Shown: positions 18,638-26,860 of the stretch, piece by piece
How positions within the stretch are numbered: position 1 is the first letter of the stretch
Layout: the number at the start of each line of letters is the position of its first letter
DNA from: Rhizobium sp. AAP43
Lineage (GTDB): Bacteria; Pseudomonadota; Alphaproteobacteria; Rhizobiales; Rhizobiaceae
Reading direction: 5' to 3'
Length of the DNA stretch: 64,000 nt
NCBI RefSeq assembly: GCF_001296045.1
Contig: NZ_LJHS01000003.1
Location: forward strand, 1-64,000
The notes under the pieces: model-generated
What the model was told of the DNA's origin: nothing
What the model saw: the letters and a program-made list of their open reading frames with translations, nothing else
The model's database searches: none
Program-made: the position numbers and the translations under genes

Positions 18638-19528
18638 ATGCAGTCTGTCTTTTTCACCCGCCGCGCCGCCCTGATCGCCGCCGCAGGAGGCCTACTCCTT
18701 GCAAGTCAACCCTTGGTCGCCGATCGGGCCACCGCAGCCGAAGCTGCGCGGATCGTCTCCATTGGCGGAACAGTCACCGAGATCATTTACGCGCTCGACG
18801 GCGGCACACGCATCGCAGCTGTCGACACGACCAGCCTATATCCACCGGAAGCGCAGGAAAAGCCGAACATCGGTTATGTCCGCCAGATTTCCGCTGAAGG
18901 CGTCCTGTCGCAGAAGCCCGACCTGATCATCGCAGAAAGCGGTGCTGGCCCGGTCGATTCGATTGCAATCCTCAAAGCCAGCGGGCTGCCATTCGTCAGC
19001 ATCCCCTCCCCGCCAGAGATCGATGCGATCCCGGCTAAGATCCGTGCCGTTGGCGAGGCCATTGGCCGGCAGAGCGAAGCTGGCGCGCTGGCCGATAAGG
19101 TTGCAAGTGAGCTAACAGCGATTGCGGCAAAGAACGCAGCCATATCTGGGCCGCGCAAGAAGGTCCTCTTCGCCTTGTCGCTCGCCAATGGGCGCGTGAT
19201 GGCCGCAGGCTCACAGACCTCGGCGGATGCGATGATCAATCTTGCTGGCGGTGAGAATGCCGTACAATCAATTTCGGGCTACAAGCCGCTGACGGATGAA
19301 GCGGTGATCGCCGCCGCACCGGATGTCGTGCTCGTGATGAACGGCGGAGGTACACATCTCACCAAGGAACAGGCCTTTGCGCTGCCGGCGCTGGCCGCGA
19401 CGCCAGCGGGGCGTAACGGCGCCTTCATCGCCATGGACGGCCTCATGCTGCTGGGCCTCGGCCCGCGCGCCAGCGAAGCCGCTGCCGAGCTGCATGCCAA
19501 GCTATATGATGGGCATGCCACCCCATGA
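18638..19528 (+). CDS. hmuT: Haem ABC transporter, periplasmic binding protein HmuT
   Basis: The 296-residue receptor has a twin-Arg-containing signal peptide (FTRRAALIAAAGGLLLASQPLVADRATAAEA). The TroA/BtuF-type fold follows: RIVSIGGTVTEIIYALDGGTRIAAVDTTSLYP, then KPNIGYVRQISAEGVLSQKPDLIIA. It delivers haem to HmuU/HmuV. ATG 18638 starts the signal peptide, though its ribosome site is weak; the frame is open 90 bases further up. It is the first gene of hmuTUV and overlaps hmuU by ATGA. Confidence 0.92.
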   Translation: MQSVFFTRRAALIAAAGGLLLASQPLVADRATAAEAARIVSIGGTVTEIIYALDGGTRIAAVDTTSLYPPEAQEKPNIGYVRQISAEGVLSQKPDLIIAESGAGPVDSIAILKASGLPFVSIPSPPEIDAIPAKIRAVGEAIGRQSEAGALADKVASELTAIAAKNAAISGPRKKVLFALSLANGRVMAAGSQTSADAMINLAGGENAVQSISGYKPLTDEAVIAAAPDVVLVMNGGGTHLTKEQAFALPALAATPAGRNGAFIAMDGLMLLGLGPRASEAAAELHAKLYDGHATP

Positions 19529-20610
19529 GCGTCCTTGCTGTGACTGAGGCCGGCAAGGAGGATGGCGACCGTGCACCAGTCGCCGCTGTCGTCCTGTTTG
19601 CCCTCGTTTTGCTTCTCGCCGCCGCCATCGTCGTTTCGCTCGTCGTCGGGCCAACAGGGGTGGGCCTCCCACACCTGATCAGCTACCTGACCACAGACGG
19701 GTCCAGCCTTGAGACGCAGACCCGGATCATTCTGGAAGCCGTACGCCTCCCCCGAACCGGGATGGGTCTCCTGGTTGGCGCAGCCCTTGGCGTTTCTGGC
19801 GCGATCATGCAGGGCCTTTTCCGCAACCCCCTCGCAGATCCCGGCATTGTCGGCGTCACCTCGGGTGCAGCCCTTGCTGCCGTGCTCGCAATCGTGCTCG
19901 GCCCGACCCTTCTCCTCCCGCTTCAGCAGATCTTCGGCGATCATTTCCTGCCGCTGATGGCCTTCATCGGGGGCCTCGGCAATACTTTCCTGCTCTACGC
20001 GATCGCCACCCGCAACGGCTACACGTCGACGACGGCACTGATCCTGTCCGGCATAGCGATTGCCGCCATGACGAGCGCAGCCACCGGCCTGCTCGTCTTC
20101 GTCGCAGACGACCGGGCGCTGCGCGACATCACATTCTGGTCGCTCGGCTCCCTCAGTGGCGCAACAACCGCAAAAATCCTGGCGATCCTGCCTTTCGTGG
20201 CCGCCGTACTCCTGATCACGCCCTTCGTCGCCAGAGGCCTCGACGCCCTGGTCCTCGGCGATGCGGCCGCCTTTCACATGGGGGTGCCCGTCCAGCGCTT
20301 AAAGCGGATTGCGATTCTGGCCGTTGCTGCCGCCTGCGGTGCGACGGTGGCGGCTGCTGGCTCGATCGGATTTGTCGGCATTGTCGTACCGCATCTGCTG
20401 CGGTTGGCCATCGGCCCAGCGCACCGCTTCCTGCTGCCTGCATCTGCGCTTGGAGGCGCTGCCCTTCTGCTGTTTGCCGATACCATCGCCAGGACCATCG
20501 CAGCGCCTGCAGAATTGCCGATCGGCATCATCACCGCACTGATCGGCGCACCCGTTTTCCTGCTTTTGCTGCTCCAGCGCAACGGGCGCGAAGCGATGGA
20601 GGCTCGCTGA
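19525..20610 (+). CDS. hmuU: Haem ABC transporter permease HmuU
   Basis: A 361-residue FecCD/BtuC-family permease with about ten helices. Family segments are RLPRTGMGLLVGAALGVSGAIMQGLFRNPLADPGIVGVTSGAAL, WSLGSLSGA and GFVGIVVPHLLRL. The start overlaps the hmuT stop (ATGA). Its stop overlaps the hmuV start by one base, giving a tightly coupled operon that moves haem across the inner membrane. Confidence 0.94.
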   Translation: MSVLAVTEAGKEDGDRAPVAAVVLFALVLLLAAAIVVSLVVGPTGVGLPHLISYLTTDGSSLETQTRIILEAVRLPRTGMGLLVGAALGVSGAIMQGLFRNPLADPGIVGVTSGAALAAVLAIVLGPTLLLPLQQIFGDHFLPLMAFIGGLGNTFLLYAIATRNGYTSTTALILSGIAIAAMTSAATGLLVFVADDRALRDITFWSLGSLSGATTAKILAILPFVAAVLLITPFVARGLDALVLGDAAAFHMGVPVQRLKRIAILAVAAACGATVAAAGSIGFVGIVVPHLLRLAIGPAHRFLLPASALGGAALLLFADTIARTIAAPAELPIGIITALIGAPVFLLLLLQRNGREAMEAR

Positions 20611-21404
20611 TGATTCATGCGCACCAGATCTCCGTGCGTCGCGCCAGACGCACGCTTGTCGACACGGTCAGCCTGACCCTGGAACCCGGCAAAGTATCCG
20701 TCATCATCGGCCCGAACGGGGCCGGCAAGTCGACACTGCTCAAAACCCTGACCGGTGAAATCGCCGCAGACAGCGGCACCGTTCTCTATGGCGATCGCAA
20801 CATTGCCACGCTGCGCGCCACTGACCTTGCAGCCATCCGAGGCGTCCTGCCGCAATCGACACATCTATCCTTCCCCTTTACCGCGCTCGAAGTCGTGCGC
20901 ATGGGAGCCGTCGCGCATGGCAGCCTGGACCCCAATCGCGCGGCCCGTCGTGCCCTTGCGCGCCTGGACCTCGCCGGCTTCGACGCACGCCCCTATAACA
21001 GCCTGTCCGGTGGCGAGCAGCAACGCGTCCAGTTCGCCCGCGTTCTGGCTCAGATCCCCACTCCAAGAGGCGCCAGCGGTCCTTGTGCGATATTTCTCGA
21101 TGAACCCACGGCAAGCCTAGACATCGGCCATCAGATTTCCGTGCTGGAAATTGCCCGTGATTTTGCGCGAGGTGGCGGGATCGTTCTGGCAATCCTGCAC
21201 GATCTCAATCTCGCAGCCGAGTTTGCCGATCATCTCGCCATCCTTCACCACGGCCGCCTTGTGCGGGAGGGAACGCCCCTTCAGGCGCTTGAAGACGACG
21301 TTATTGCAGACGTCTACGGCATCCGGGGAGCCGTCGGGCGTCTGCCCGCCGCAGCTGTGCCATTCATCCTTCCGCAAGCCCGTCACGAATCAGTCGGCCG
21401 ATAA
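20610..21404 (+). CDS. hmuV: Haem ABC transporter ATP-binding protein HmuV
   Basis: The 264-residue ATPase has Walker A GPNGAGKST (residues 34-42), Q-loop LPQST, signature LSGGEQQRVQFARVL, Walker B AIFLDEPTASLD and the switch His in LAILHDLNLAA. It is the energy-coupling subunit for HmuU. It ends the operon. The prophage junction lies about 480 bases downstream. Confidence 0.94.
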   Translation: MIHAHQISVRRARRTLVDTVSLTLEPGKVSVIIGPNGAGKSTLLKTLTGEIAADSGTVLYGDRNIATLRATDLAAIRGVLPQSTHLSFPFTALEVVRMGAVAHGSLDPNRAARRALARLDLAGFDARPYNSLSGGEQQRVQFARVLAQIPTPRGASGPCAIFLDEPTASLDIGHQISVLEIARDFARGGGIVLAILHDLNLAAEFADHLAILHHGRLVREGTPLQALEDDVIADVYGIRGAVGRLPAAAVPFILPQARHESVGR

Positions 21405-21418
21405 GCCGGCTACAAGCA

Positions 21419-21437
21419 TTATCCACAGTTATCCACA
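21419..21437 (+). promoter_or_regulatory. Pair of direct-repeat DnaA boxes
   Basis: Two exact TTATCCACA sequences (21419-21427 and 21429-21437) stand ten bases apart, that is in helical phase. A third copy in inverse orientation occurs at 22056-22064. This matches the strong consensus TTATNCACA. Whether they bind DnaA here, and why, is not shown by the sequence. Confidence 0.5.
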
Positions 21438-21881
21438 GGCAAAACTGTGCAAGAACACGAACGAAAGCGGAATATCGACGCGCGCTCGCCGAAACAAAAA
21501 AAGAACATCAACAATCTATTCATGTCCAGGATCGGTACATAAGGACAATCTCGGATAGCATCCGATGAAAGATTATCGCCAATGAGTATAGCTTTTTACG
21601 GCCCGAGTTAGGCCACGTCCGCGTGAAGTTGCACCATCAGATATCTGTATGCTTGGAGGCGGAATACTCATCGCGAGCCAGGGCAAACGAAGCGTACGAC
21701 TGCAGCCCGCCCCACCCCGAGTTTCAGTCAGACGGCAGTCACGCCGCCGCCATGAGAATACGGTCGGTGAAATTGAGCGGAGATGCGTAGCCAGATTGGC
21801 CAGCCAAACTGTGCCATCAGTCCTCTATGCCGAGAGCTCGGCAATTGCAAAGACTCTGAAATTATAATGGCATGGAGAAAA

Positions 21882-21927
<46 letters not shown>

Positions 21928-22241
21928 TGCTGCGCATGGTGATGCTTTTCAAGCAACTAGGAGCAGTGCTGCTGTAAAATGCCGCCCCAAATAACGAAGC
22001 GTTTTCCGTGTCGTCAAGTTGGAATTGTAAAATGAAATCCACTGAAATCGACACCTGTGGATAACCGGCAGGTTGCCGCTCTTTGGCGTAATGAAATGAG
22101 AGGCCGCCTATGTGCGAATACCTGCAGGTGAATAACCTAGAGGGAATTTCAAGCGGTTGGCTCCGGCCCTTGGTCGCACCCTACTCTATAGAAACATTTA
22201 GGATTTTTCGGACCCAGGTCGCACCGTTCTAGCGTGATGAA

Positions 22242-22730
22242 TCAAAAAAGCTCACTTAGATGCTTTGCAAGCCAGACGGCGACGTCGGGGATTTGTTGCA
22301 ATCCAGACTTCATAGCGGAAAGCGTGATCTCCTTTAGGGCTTCGGCAGGAAGTGTCTTGATCTGCTCTGCCAGTTTCTGGCGGACCTCAATCGGTGCGCT
22401 AGATGTTTCCAGCTTAGCTAGCAGCAAACCCCTGATAGTATCATCGTGAAGTTTTACAGTGACAACGCCCAAGACGGCGGACAACCCTCCATCGTTGGCC
22501 AGAAAATCAAGCCCCTTTGCCGTGATCCTCACGTATTGCGGAGATCCCCAAACGACGTTTCCCTTCCATGTCACAGCAAGCATGTCATGTTCATGAAGAT
22601 AGACCGAGTTCACCACATTCTCGCGTGTTTCGCCCCCCGGCAGACCCTCAAGCCTTAGTTTACCGGGATACCGCTCGGCCGCATCCGCTAAAATTCGTTT
22701 CTGAAGTTCCCTGTCAAGCAGCTCTCCCAT
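22242..22730 (-). CDS. Phage-border protein of unknown function, winged-helix-like N-terminus
   Basis: The 162-residue protein starts with a helical segment, MGELLDRELQKRILADAAERYPGK. A winged-helix-like region with YLHEHDMLAV and VRITAKGLDFLANDG follows, then a helical C-terminal half. GGGGGG precedes ATG 22730. It is the last leftward gene of the prophage, next to the attachment site. Cargo genes (lysogenic conversion or anti-phage functions) often sit there. No family can be named from sequence alone. Confidence 0.6.
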   Translation of the reverse strand: MGELLDRELQKRILADAAERYPGKLRLEGLPGGETRENVVNSVYLHEHDMLAVTWKGNVVWGSPQYVRITAKGLDFLANDGGLSAVLGVVTVKLHDDTIRGLLLAKLETSSAPIEVRQKLAEQIKTLPAEALKEITLSAMKSGLQQIPDVAVWLAKHLSELF

Positions 22731-23011
22731 GGATGCCCCCCTTGGCTACATCTGAGATCAGTCCCCCAAATAGTTACGCGGAAGCAGGACGATTTAGAAG
22801 CCTCCAGCGTGGCACTCCCTCCGGGCCCACCAATATTCGGTGATTTCAAAGGCATTTAGCAGCCGGTTAGCCACGCCTGTTCCCGTTGTCTTCCGGCAAA
22901 CTGGCTACCCTTGACCGCTCGCGCTAGAATTGTTGACTGACGCAGCTCAACCCTTCCCTGTCCGTCAGCGCCTAGATATGGTCGCACCGTAAATCGAAGC
23001 TGGGGAGCCTC

Positions 23012-23344
23012 ATGAAGAAACTCGTACTCGCAGCGGCGACACTCGCCGCCCTGTCGTCCTGCGCCAAGCGTCCGGACGCAATCGTGCCCGTTGATATTCC
23101 GATGGCTGTTTACCAAGGTCAAACCTGCCAGCAGCTCGGCCAAGAGATGATCAAGGAACAACAGAACCTGGCGGCAGTGTCCAAGGCGCAGAATGACGCC
23201 GCAAATGGGGATGCTTTCGGCGTGTTCCTCATCGGCGTACCAATGTCCTCAGCCGTAGGCGGCGACAAGGAGGGCCAGGTCGCAGTTGCCAAGGGCAAGG
23301 TGCAATCCATTGAAAACTCTCTGAAGAGCAAGGGTTGCAAATAG
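23012..23344 (+). CDS. Small lipoprotein
   Basis: The 110-residue product has a lipoprotein signal (MKKLVLAAATLAALSSC, lipobox LSSC, Cys17). A helical domain follows, including TCQQLGQEMIKEQQNLAAVSKAQNDAANGD and a hydrophobic FGVFLIGVPMSSAVGG stretch. GGGGAG precedes the ATG. It is one of few rightward genes in the late region, so it is probably expressed independently of the lytic operon, possibly in the lysogen. It may alter the envelope, for example as a superinfection-exclusion lipoprotein, but that is inference. Confidence 0.72.
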   Translation: MKKLVLAAATLAALSSCAKRPDAIVPVDIPMAVYQGQTCQQLGQEMIKEQQNLAAVSKAQNDAANGDAFGVFLIGVPMSSAVGGDKEGQVAVAKGKVQSIENSLKSKGCK

Positions 23345-23364
23345 ACCCATCGAGCCTCACGATT

Positions 23365-23382
23365 GGCCTCCTCCGGGAGGCC
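23365..23382 (+). terminator. Hairpin between lipoprotein and SRAP genes that covers a ribosome site
   Basis: A perfect 7-bp stem (GGCCTCC, 23365-23371; GGAGGCC, 23376-23382) with loop TCCG is followed by TTTCC. It looks like an intrinsic terminator for the lipoprotein gene. Its 3' arm is also the GGAGG ribosome site of the next gene, whose ATG is at 23388, so the same stem could block translation when read-through occurs. Confidence 0.6.
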
Positions 23383-23387
23383 TTTCC

Positions 23388-24026
23388 ATGTGCAATCTCT
23401 ACAACATCACCACCAACCAGGAAGCGATCCGCGCCCTCACCCGCGCGATAGCCGATAAGCTCGGCAATCTTCAGCCATCGCTAGATGTCTATCCGGATCG
23501 GCCGGCGCCAGTGGTGCGCGCGACGGAAAACGGCAGAGAGCTGACCAACCTCACCTGGGGCATGCCCTCGCCACCCTCAGTCACGCAAGGCAAACCGGAT
23601 AGCGGCGTCACCAACATCAGAAACACCGCGTCGCCCCATTGGCGCCGATGGCTGGGTGTCGAGAACCGCTGCGTCGTGCCGTGGACAACGTTCTGCGAAT
23701 GGGAAGACACCAAGCCGAAGAAAACCAAGCGCTGGTTTGCCATCAATGAAGAAAAGCCCCTCGCCTTTTTCGCCGGCATGTGGACCGGCTGGCATGGCGA
23801 GCGCGGCTCGCTCAAAAATCCCCGGCCGGGCGAACACGAGCTCTTCAGCTTTCTCACCTGCGAGCCGAATGCGATCGTCAAGCCGATCCACCCGAAGGCG
23901 ATGCCGGTGATCCTGACGACCGAGGAAGAAGTGGACCGCTGGCTGTCAGAACCGTGGGAAAGCGCCAAGGCGCTGCAGCGGCCCCTGCCCGACAAGGATC
24001 TGGTGCTGCTGCCGGTCGAGACATGA
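23388..24026 (+). CDS. SOS-response-associated (SRAP/HMCES, YedK-like) protein
   Basis: The 212-residue protein is a SRAP-domain member. Cys2, which in this family crosslinks to abasic sites in single-stranded DNA, follows the start Met. The other active-site elements are present as GVTNIRNTASPHWR, the CVVPWTTFCEWE helix with Glu, and IHPKAMPVIL with His. Such proteins shield abasic sites from breakage during replication. A phage copy might protect its own replicating DNA or act in the SOS response. It is rightward, behind a ribosome-site-covering hairpin. Confidence 0.88.
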   Translation: MCNLYNITTNQEAIRALTRAIADKLGNLQPSLDVYPDRPAPVVRATENGRELTNLTWGMPSPPSVTQGKPDSGVTNIRNTASPHWRRWLGVENRCVVPWTTFCEWEDTKPKKTKRWFAINEEKPLAFFAGMWTGWHGERGSLKNPRPGEHELFSFLTCEPNAIVKPIHPKAMPVILTTEEEVDRWLSEPWESAKALQRPLPDKDLVLLPVET

Positions 24027-24029
24027 ACG

Positions 24030-24060
24030 AAAAAGACCCCGCGAAATTTCTTCCGCGGGG
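24030..24060 (-). terminator. Intrinsic terminator for leftward transcription
   Basis: On the minus strand a 7-bp stem (CCCCGCG/CGCGGGG, arms 24037-24043 and 24054-24060) is followed by TCTTTTT. It lies 11 bases beyond the stop of the 57-residue leftward gene and at the end of the rightward SRAP gene, so it can end the late leftward transcript here. Confidence 0.75.
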
Positions 24061-24070
24061 CCCAGCAGCG

Positions 24071-24244
24071 CTATGACTGTAGTTCGTCGATCAGCACGCC
24101 CTCACCTTGCGGTTCGTCGTCGCCCTCCTCGCGGCTTCTGCATTCCACCAGCGCCATACGCACCAGATGCGCTACAAACCCATCACCCAGGCGTTGCGCC
24201 TCGATCATGGCCACCCAAAGCATTCCCTCAAGTTCCCGATACAT
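24071..24244 (-). CDS. 57-residue phage protein
   Basis: A short leftward gene whose product starts MYRELEGMLWVAMIEAQRLGDG, is helical, and ends in an acidic tail (REEGDDEPQGEG). Support comes from AGAGGAG 7 bases before ATG 24244 and a strong terminator just after its stop. Function unknown. Confidence 0.55.
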   Translation of the reverse strand: MYRELEGMLWVAMIEAQRLGDGFVAHLVRMALVECRSREEGDDEPQGEGVLIDELQS

Positions 24245-24327
24245 GTGTATCTCCTCTGTTGAAGAGGAAATCTTAGGAAACCGTCACATTCCGGGACATC
24301 CTTCAACAGGTGGGGGTTCTCAGTCTC

Positions 24328-24579
24328 TCATTTCACCAGCCGCAGAAGCGGCTCGCCATCAGCGGCCATGTCCACCGCCTCAGCGAGGAAGGCACTCACA
24401 GCTTGCCCCTCGATCTTGGCGAGCGTGACAAGGAGGTCGATAATGCGGCGGTGCGCCGGGTCGACCCCATCAAGTTCAGCCCAAAGCTCAGCCAAAGGAT
24501 CAGCTTTCAACTTTTCAGAAAGCCGCCTGAGCGTCTCGTTAAACCGCCGGGCATCATGTCCCGCCAACAACCCGTGCAT
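24328..24579 (-). CDS. Small helical phage protein
   Basis: An 83-residue, all-helical acidic protein (NETLRRLSEKLKADPLAELWAELDGVD...). ATG 24579 is chosen for the GGGAGGG that precedes it; a TTG 75 bases upstream is in the same frame. It lies downstream of the lysis and tail-accessory genes on the late strand. No family recognised. Confidence 0.55.
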   Translation of the reverse strand: MHGLLAGHDARRFNETLRRLSEKLKADPLAELWAELDGVDPAHRRIIDLLVTLAKIEGQAVSAFLAEAVDMAADGEPLLRLVK

Positions 24580-24696
24580 CCGCCCTCCCAAATAATCCCG
24601 GAAAGCTGCCAAACATATGAAATGCAAAATTGTTTCAGGTGATCTTTTCCCCAATGGTACCCGCGAACGTTAAGCTAGGAAACCTCTATTGATCCG

Positions 24697-24918
24697 TCAG
24701 CACCGCAGCCGCACCTGACGACTGCCCACCTGCATTCGCTCGCCCGTGCGCTCGTTGACAACCCACCAATGCACGACATAGCGCCGCTCCGTCTCGCCCC
24801 TGAGGCAGGGCACGGCCGCCGCCACAATCCTTGTCCGCTCCGGCTGATCCTCGGGGATCTCGGGCGGCAGGCCGGCAAGCGCAAGCGATGGCACCAACCA
24901 AAACAGTATCGCCCGCAT
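24697..24918 (-). CDS. Small exported phage protein
   Basis: A 73-residue product with a signal peptide (MRAILFWLVPSLALAG) and a short basic mature part with two Cys. It overlaps the preceding membrane-protein gene by one base (TGATG). An overlapping pair of this kind next to lysis genes recalls the two-component spanins. However, there is no lipobox Cys here, so that role is only a possibility. Confidence 0.55.
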   Translation of the reverse strand: MRAILFWLVPSLALAGLPPEIPEDQPERTRIVAAAVPCLRGETERRYVVHWWVVNERTGERMQVGSRQVRLRC

Positions 24919-25271
24919 CAGCCCACCCCCAGCTTGTGCCCGATCCACTTCCAGAAGATTACCAGCACGCCACCAATCACGGCAGCCCCTGCCCCCAGCA
25001 GCATCTGCATGCCGATGAAGCGTTCCTTCCATGCGCGGATCTCGATGAATATTGGCTTGTTCTCTTGCAGATCGGCCGCCACGCGCTCGATCTTCGCCCG
25101 GCTTTCTGCCGCCTCGTCTTTCACTGCGTCAATCTGCGCATACATGCGTCGGCGACTGTCGCTGGATTCCTGCCGCGAAGCTTTTAAGTCCTCGGCAATG
25201 TGCTGCAACTGCTTCTCAATCCCGGTCAGTTGCCCCTTGAGTTCCCAAACCGTCTGCTCCGCATCAGCCAT
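24918..25271 (-). CDS. DUF1515-type coiled-coil protein with C-terminal membrane helix
   Basis: The 117-residue protein has a long coiled coil (about 5-80, WELKGQLTGIEKQLQHIAEDLKASRQE onward). One membrane helix (about 90-110, MLLGAGAAVIGGVLVIFWKWIG) and a short basic tail follow. This matches DUF1515 proteins of rhizobial prophages. AAGGGA lies 9 bases upstream. Its location between tail-fibre accessory genes and the prophage end suggests a lysis or envelope role, perhaps with the small exported protein it overlaps. Confidence 0.7.
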   Translation of the reverse strand: MADAEQTVWELKGQLTGIEKQLQHIAEDLKASRQESSDSRRRMYAQIDAVKDEAAESRAKIERVAADLQENKPIFIEIRAWKERFIGMQMLLGAGAAVIGGVLVIFWKWIGHKLGVG

Positions 25272-25324
25272 CCGTCATCGTCCCTTCAGCGCCTCGATCA
25301 CCAGCGCTTGGCTGTTTGCCGTCA

Positions 25325-25645
25325 TCACAGCCGCGCCTCCACTTTCAAAAAGCCGGAGAAATAGACCTTTCGCTCCTTGCCCGCAGGCGCCACCGCGAGC
25401 TGGTGATAGTAGCGGCCGGGCTGAAGCGCGCCCGTCTCGATCGACGTCAATGTAAATTCCACAGTCCCAGCCGCCGTCGAGATAGTCATGTCGCCAGTCT
25501 CGCGCTCGATCAGCGGCATCCCGCTTGCGCTTGCCGCCAGCTTCCATTCTATCGCAGCGCCCGTGAGCGCCTCCTTTTGTCCCAACTCGTCGAGAATGGG
25601 GAACCGCATCCCGAAGCCATAACCCTTGTCAATCGTATTAGTCAT
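25325..25645 (-). CDS. Phage distal-tail/host-contact protein, beta-rich
   Basis: The 106-residue protein opens with a hydrophilic lead and a beta-sandwich pattern (GAAIEWKLAASASGMPLIERETGDMTI... TVEFTLTSIETGALQPGRYYHQLAVA). It resembles BppU-like N-terminal domains of phage baseplate and tail-fibre proteins. It overlaps the repeat-protein gene by ATGA, so the two are likely partners in the tail fibre. Confidence in the exact role is low. Confidence 0.55.
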   Translation of the reverse strand: MTNTIDKGYGFGMRFPILDELGQKEALTGAAIEWKLAASASGMPLIERETGDMTISTAAGTVEFTLTSIETGALQPGRYYHQLAVAPAGKERKVYFSGFLKVEARL

Positions 25646-26397
25646 CGCGGCCGCCTTGCTATGAATATGGAACCCCAGGGGCCTCGCGCCGTGCGCAGCA
25701 GTTCCGCCGGCCGCCGCCCTGTTTCGATGAAAGGAAAGTTGGAGGGGCGGATAGCCCGTCGCTCGGTTACGCGCGGCGCGCGGGCGACGAAGAGCGAATA
25801 GGAAACCGTGTTGCTCTGATAGGTGACGGAAAGGGGCGCACCTGCCGTCCCCATCTCGCCGGGCACGACATCCAGCCGCCTGACCACGCGAACCAGCGCT
25901 TCGGCCCCGGTGACGGAGACAGCGCCCGGCGCAAGGATCGTCTGGCGAAGCGCCAGCATGTCGATATCGGCGCCAGCGACGACAACTGCCGCCGGCTGCA
26001 ATCCAATCTGCCGTGTGATCCGCATGCCCAGGCTGCCGCCCGTCAACGAAAGCAAAACAGGCTGCGCTACCAGTCGCCGCGCCACGCGCATCGAGAGGGA
26101 CGCGCCTGCAAGGGAGGAAGAGCCCGGAGTGACAGAGAGCCGCCGCGCCAGCGTCAGCGCCAGACTTTGCCCCGTGATATCAAGTGCGGCTGGCTGCAGC
26201 GGCAGCCCGTATTGCCGGTTGGCCGCAAGCGCGCGACCAGTGATGGCGGTCGAGGCCGCGCCTAGAGTGAGGACCCGGGTTGCCCGCAGCCCGATCGAGC
26301 CGCCCCCGATCGCCACCGAACCCGGCTGCGCGATCATCCCATAGACCTTGCGCTGCGTGGCCGGCGCAATCAGCCGGCTGAGGCTGGAGCCGGGCAT
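25642..26397 (-). CDS. Repeat-containing phage tail protein
   Basis: The 251-residue product is mostly (about 17-195) tandem repeats of about 22 residues. The pattern is RRL-x3-PG-x4-L-x-G-x2-L-x-MRV, which should form a beta-strand solenoid or stacked strands. A basic C-terminal tail (RPSNFPFIETGRRP... IARRPR) follows. It is coupled by ATGA overlaps to both neighbours, which look like tail-fibre parts. A shaft or adhesin extension is likely. Repeat copy number could change by recombination. Confidence 0.65.
   Translation of the reverse strand: MPGSSLSRLIAPATQRKVYGMIAQPGSVAIGGGSIGLRATRVLTLGAASTAITGRALAANRQYGLPLQPAALDITGQSLALTLARRLSVTPGSSSLAGASLSMRVARRLVAQPVLLSLTGGSLGMRITRQIGLQPAAVVVAGADIDMLALRQTILAPGAVSVTGAEALVRVVRRLDVVPGEMGTAGAPLSVTYQSNTVSYSLFVARAPRVTERRAIRPSNFPFIETGRRPAELLRTARGPWGSIFIARRPR
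25812..26349 (-). repeat. About eight diverged 66-bp coding repeats
   Basis: These code for the 22-residue units of the tail protein at 25642-26397. The last five units are exactly 22 residues each; the first three vary from 21 to 25. Conserved positions are Arg-Arg/Gln-hydrophobic, Pro-Gly/Ala, Gly and a final Leu/Met-Arg. Confidence 0.65.
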
Positions 26398-26849
26398 CAG
26401 GCCTCCCAGATCTCGAAGATGGCAGCCCCGAAGGCGTTATTGCTTGTGGTATCGTTCGGCCCGCCCGCCTTGATCGCCGTGGAAGCGACAAGCGTCTCGA
26501 CGCCGTAAGCCATATCCCAGGTCAGAGAAGCCCCAGGCGTCAGGCCTGAAACGACGAAGGTCGCCTCCTGCGTCACCATTGCCGTTGCCACGGCAGTGTT
26601 TTTCAGCCCGCCGATCGGCGAAACGCGACCGATGATGGTCGAGCCCTGCAGCACCCCAAGCAGAATGCTCGGCATGGTAACGGCACCATGAATGGTGCAG
26701 ACCAGGCGAACCATCACCTTGCCGTTTGCTGGCACAGTGAAGCTGTTGCGCAGATTGGTCGTACTCATCGCGGTCATCGCGAGGTTCGCCGTCGTCGCCC
26801 AGGTCACGGCAGTCGTCGGGTCATACACTATGTTGGCAAGGCAAGCCAT
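26397..26849 (-). CDS. Phage structural protein, beta-rich
   Basis: The 150-residue protein is rich in Thr, Ala and Val with alternating hydrophobic strands (NGKVMVRLVCTIHGAVTMPSILLGVLQGSTIIGRV). It is typical of small tail-fibre or head-decoration domains. AAGGATGG precedes ATG 26849. It is co-oriented and overlaps the repeat protein by one base. Most likely part of the tail-fibre group. Confidence 0.55.
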   Translation of the reverse strand: MACLANIVYDPTTAVTWATTANLAMTAMSTTNLRNSFTVPANGKVMVRLVCTIHGAVTMPSILLGVLQGSTIIGRVSPIGGLKNTAVATAMVTQEATFVVSGLTPGASLTWDMAYGVETLVASTAIKAGGPNDTTSNNAFGAAIFEIWEA

Positions 26850-26860
26850 CGGGCCATCCT

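Noticed and set aside
21649..21867. 72-codon frame in the junction region, and a possible transposase remnant on the other strand
   Set aside because: No ribosome site, Arg/Gln-rich translation, and no recognisable transposase motif or terminal repeats.
25275..25325. 16-codon minus-strand frame between two tail-region genes
   Set aside because: It starts within the previous stop (ATGA), which is suggestive, but it is too short to support as a gene.
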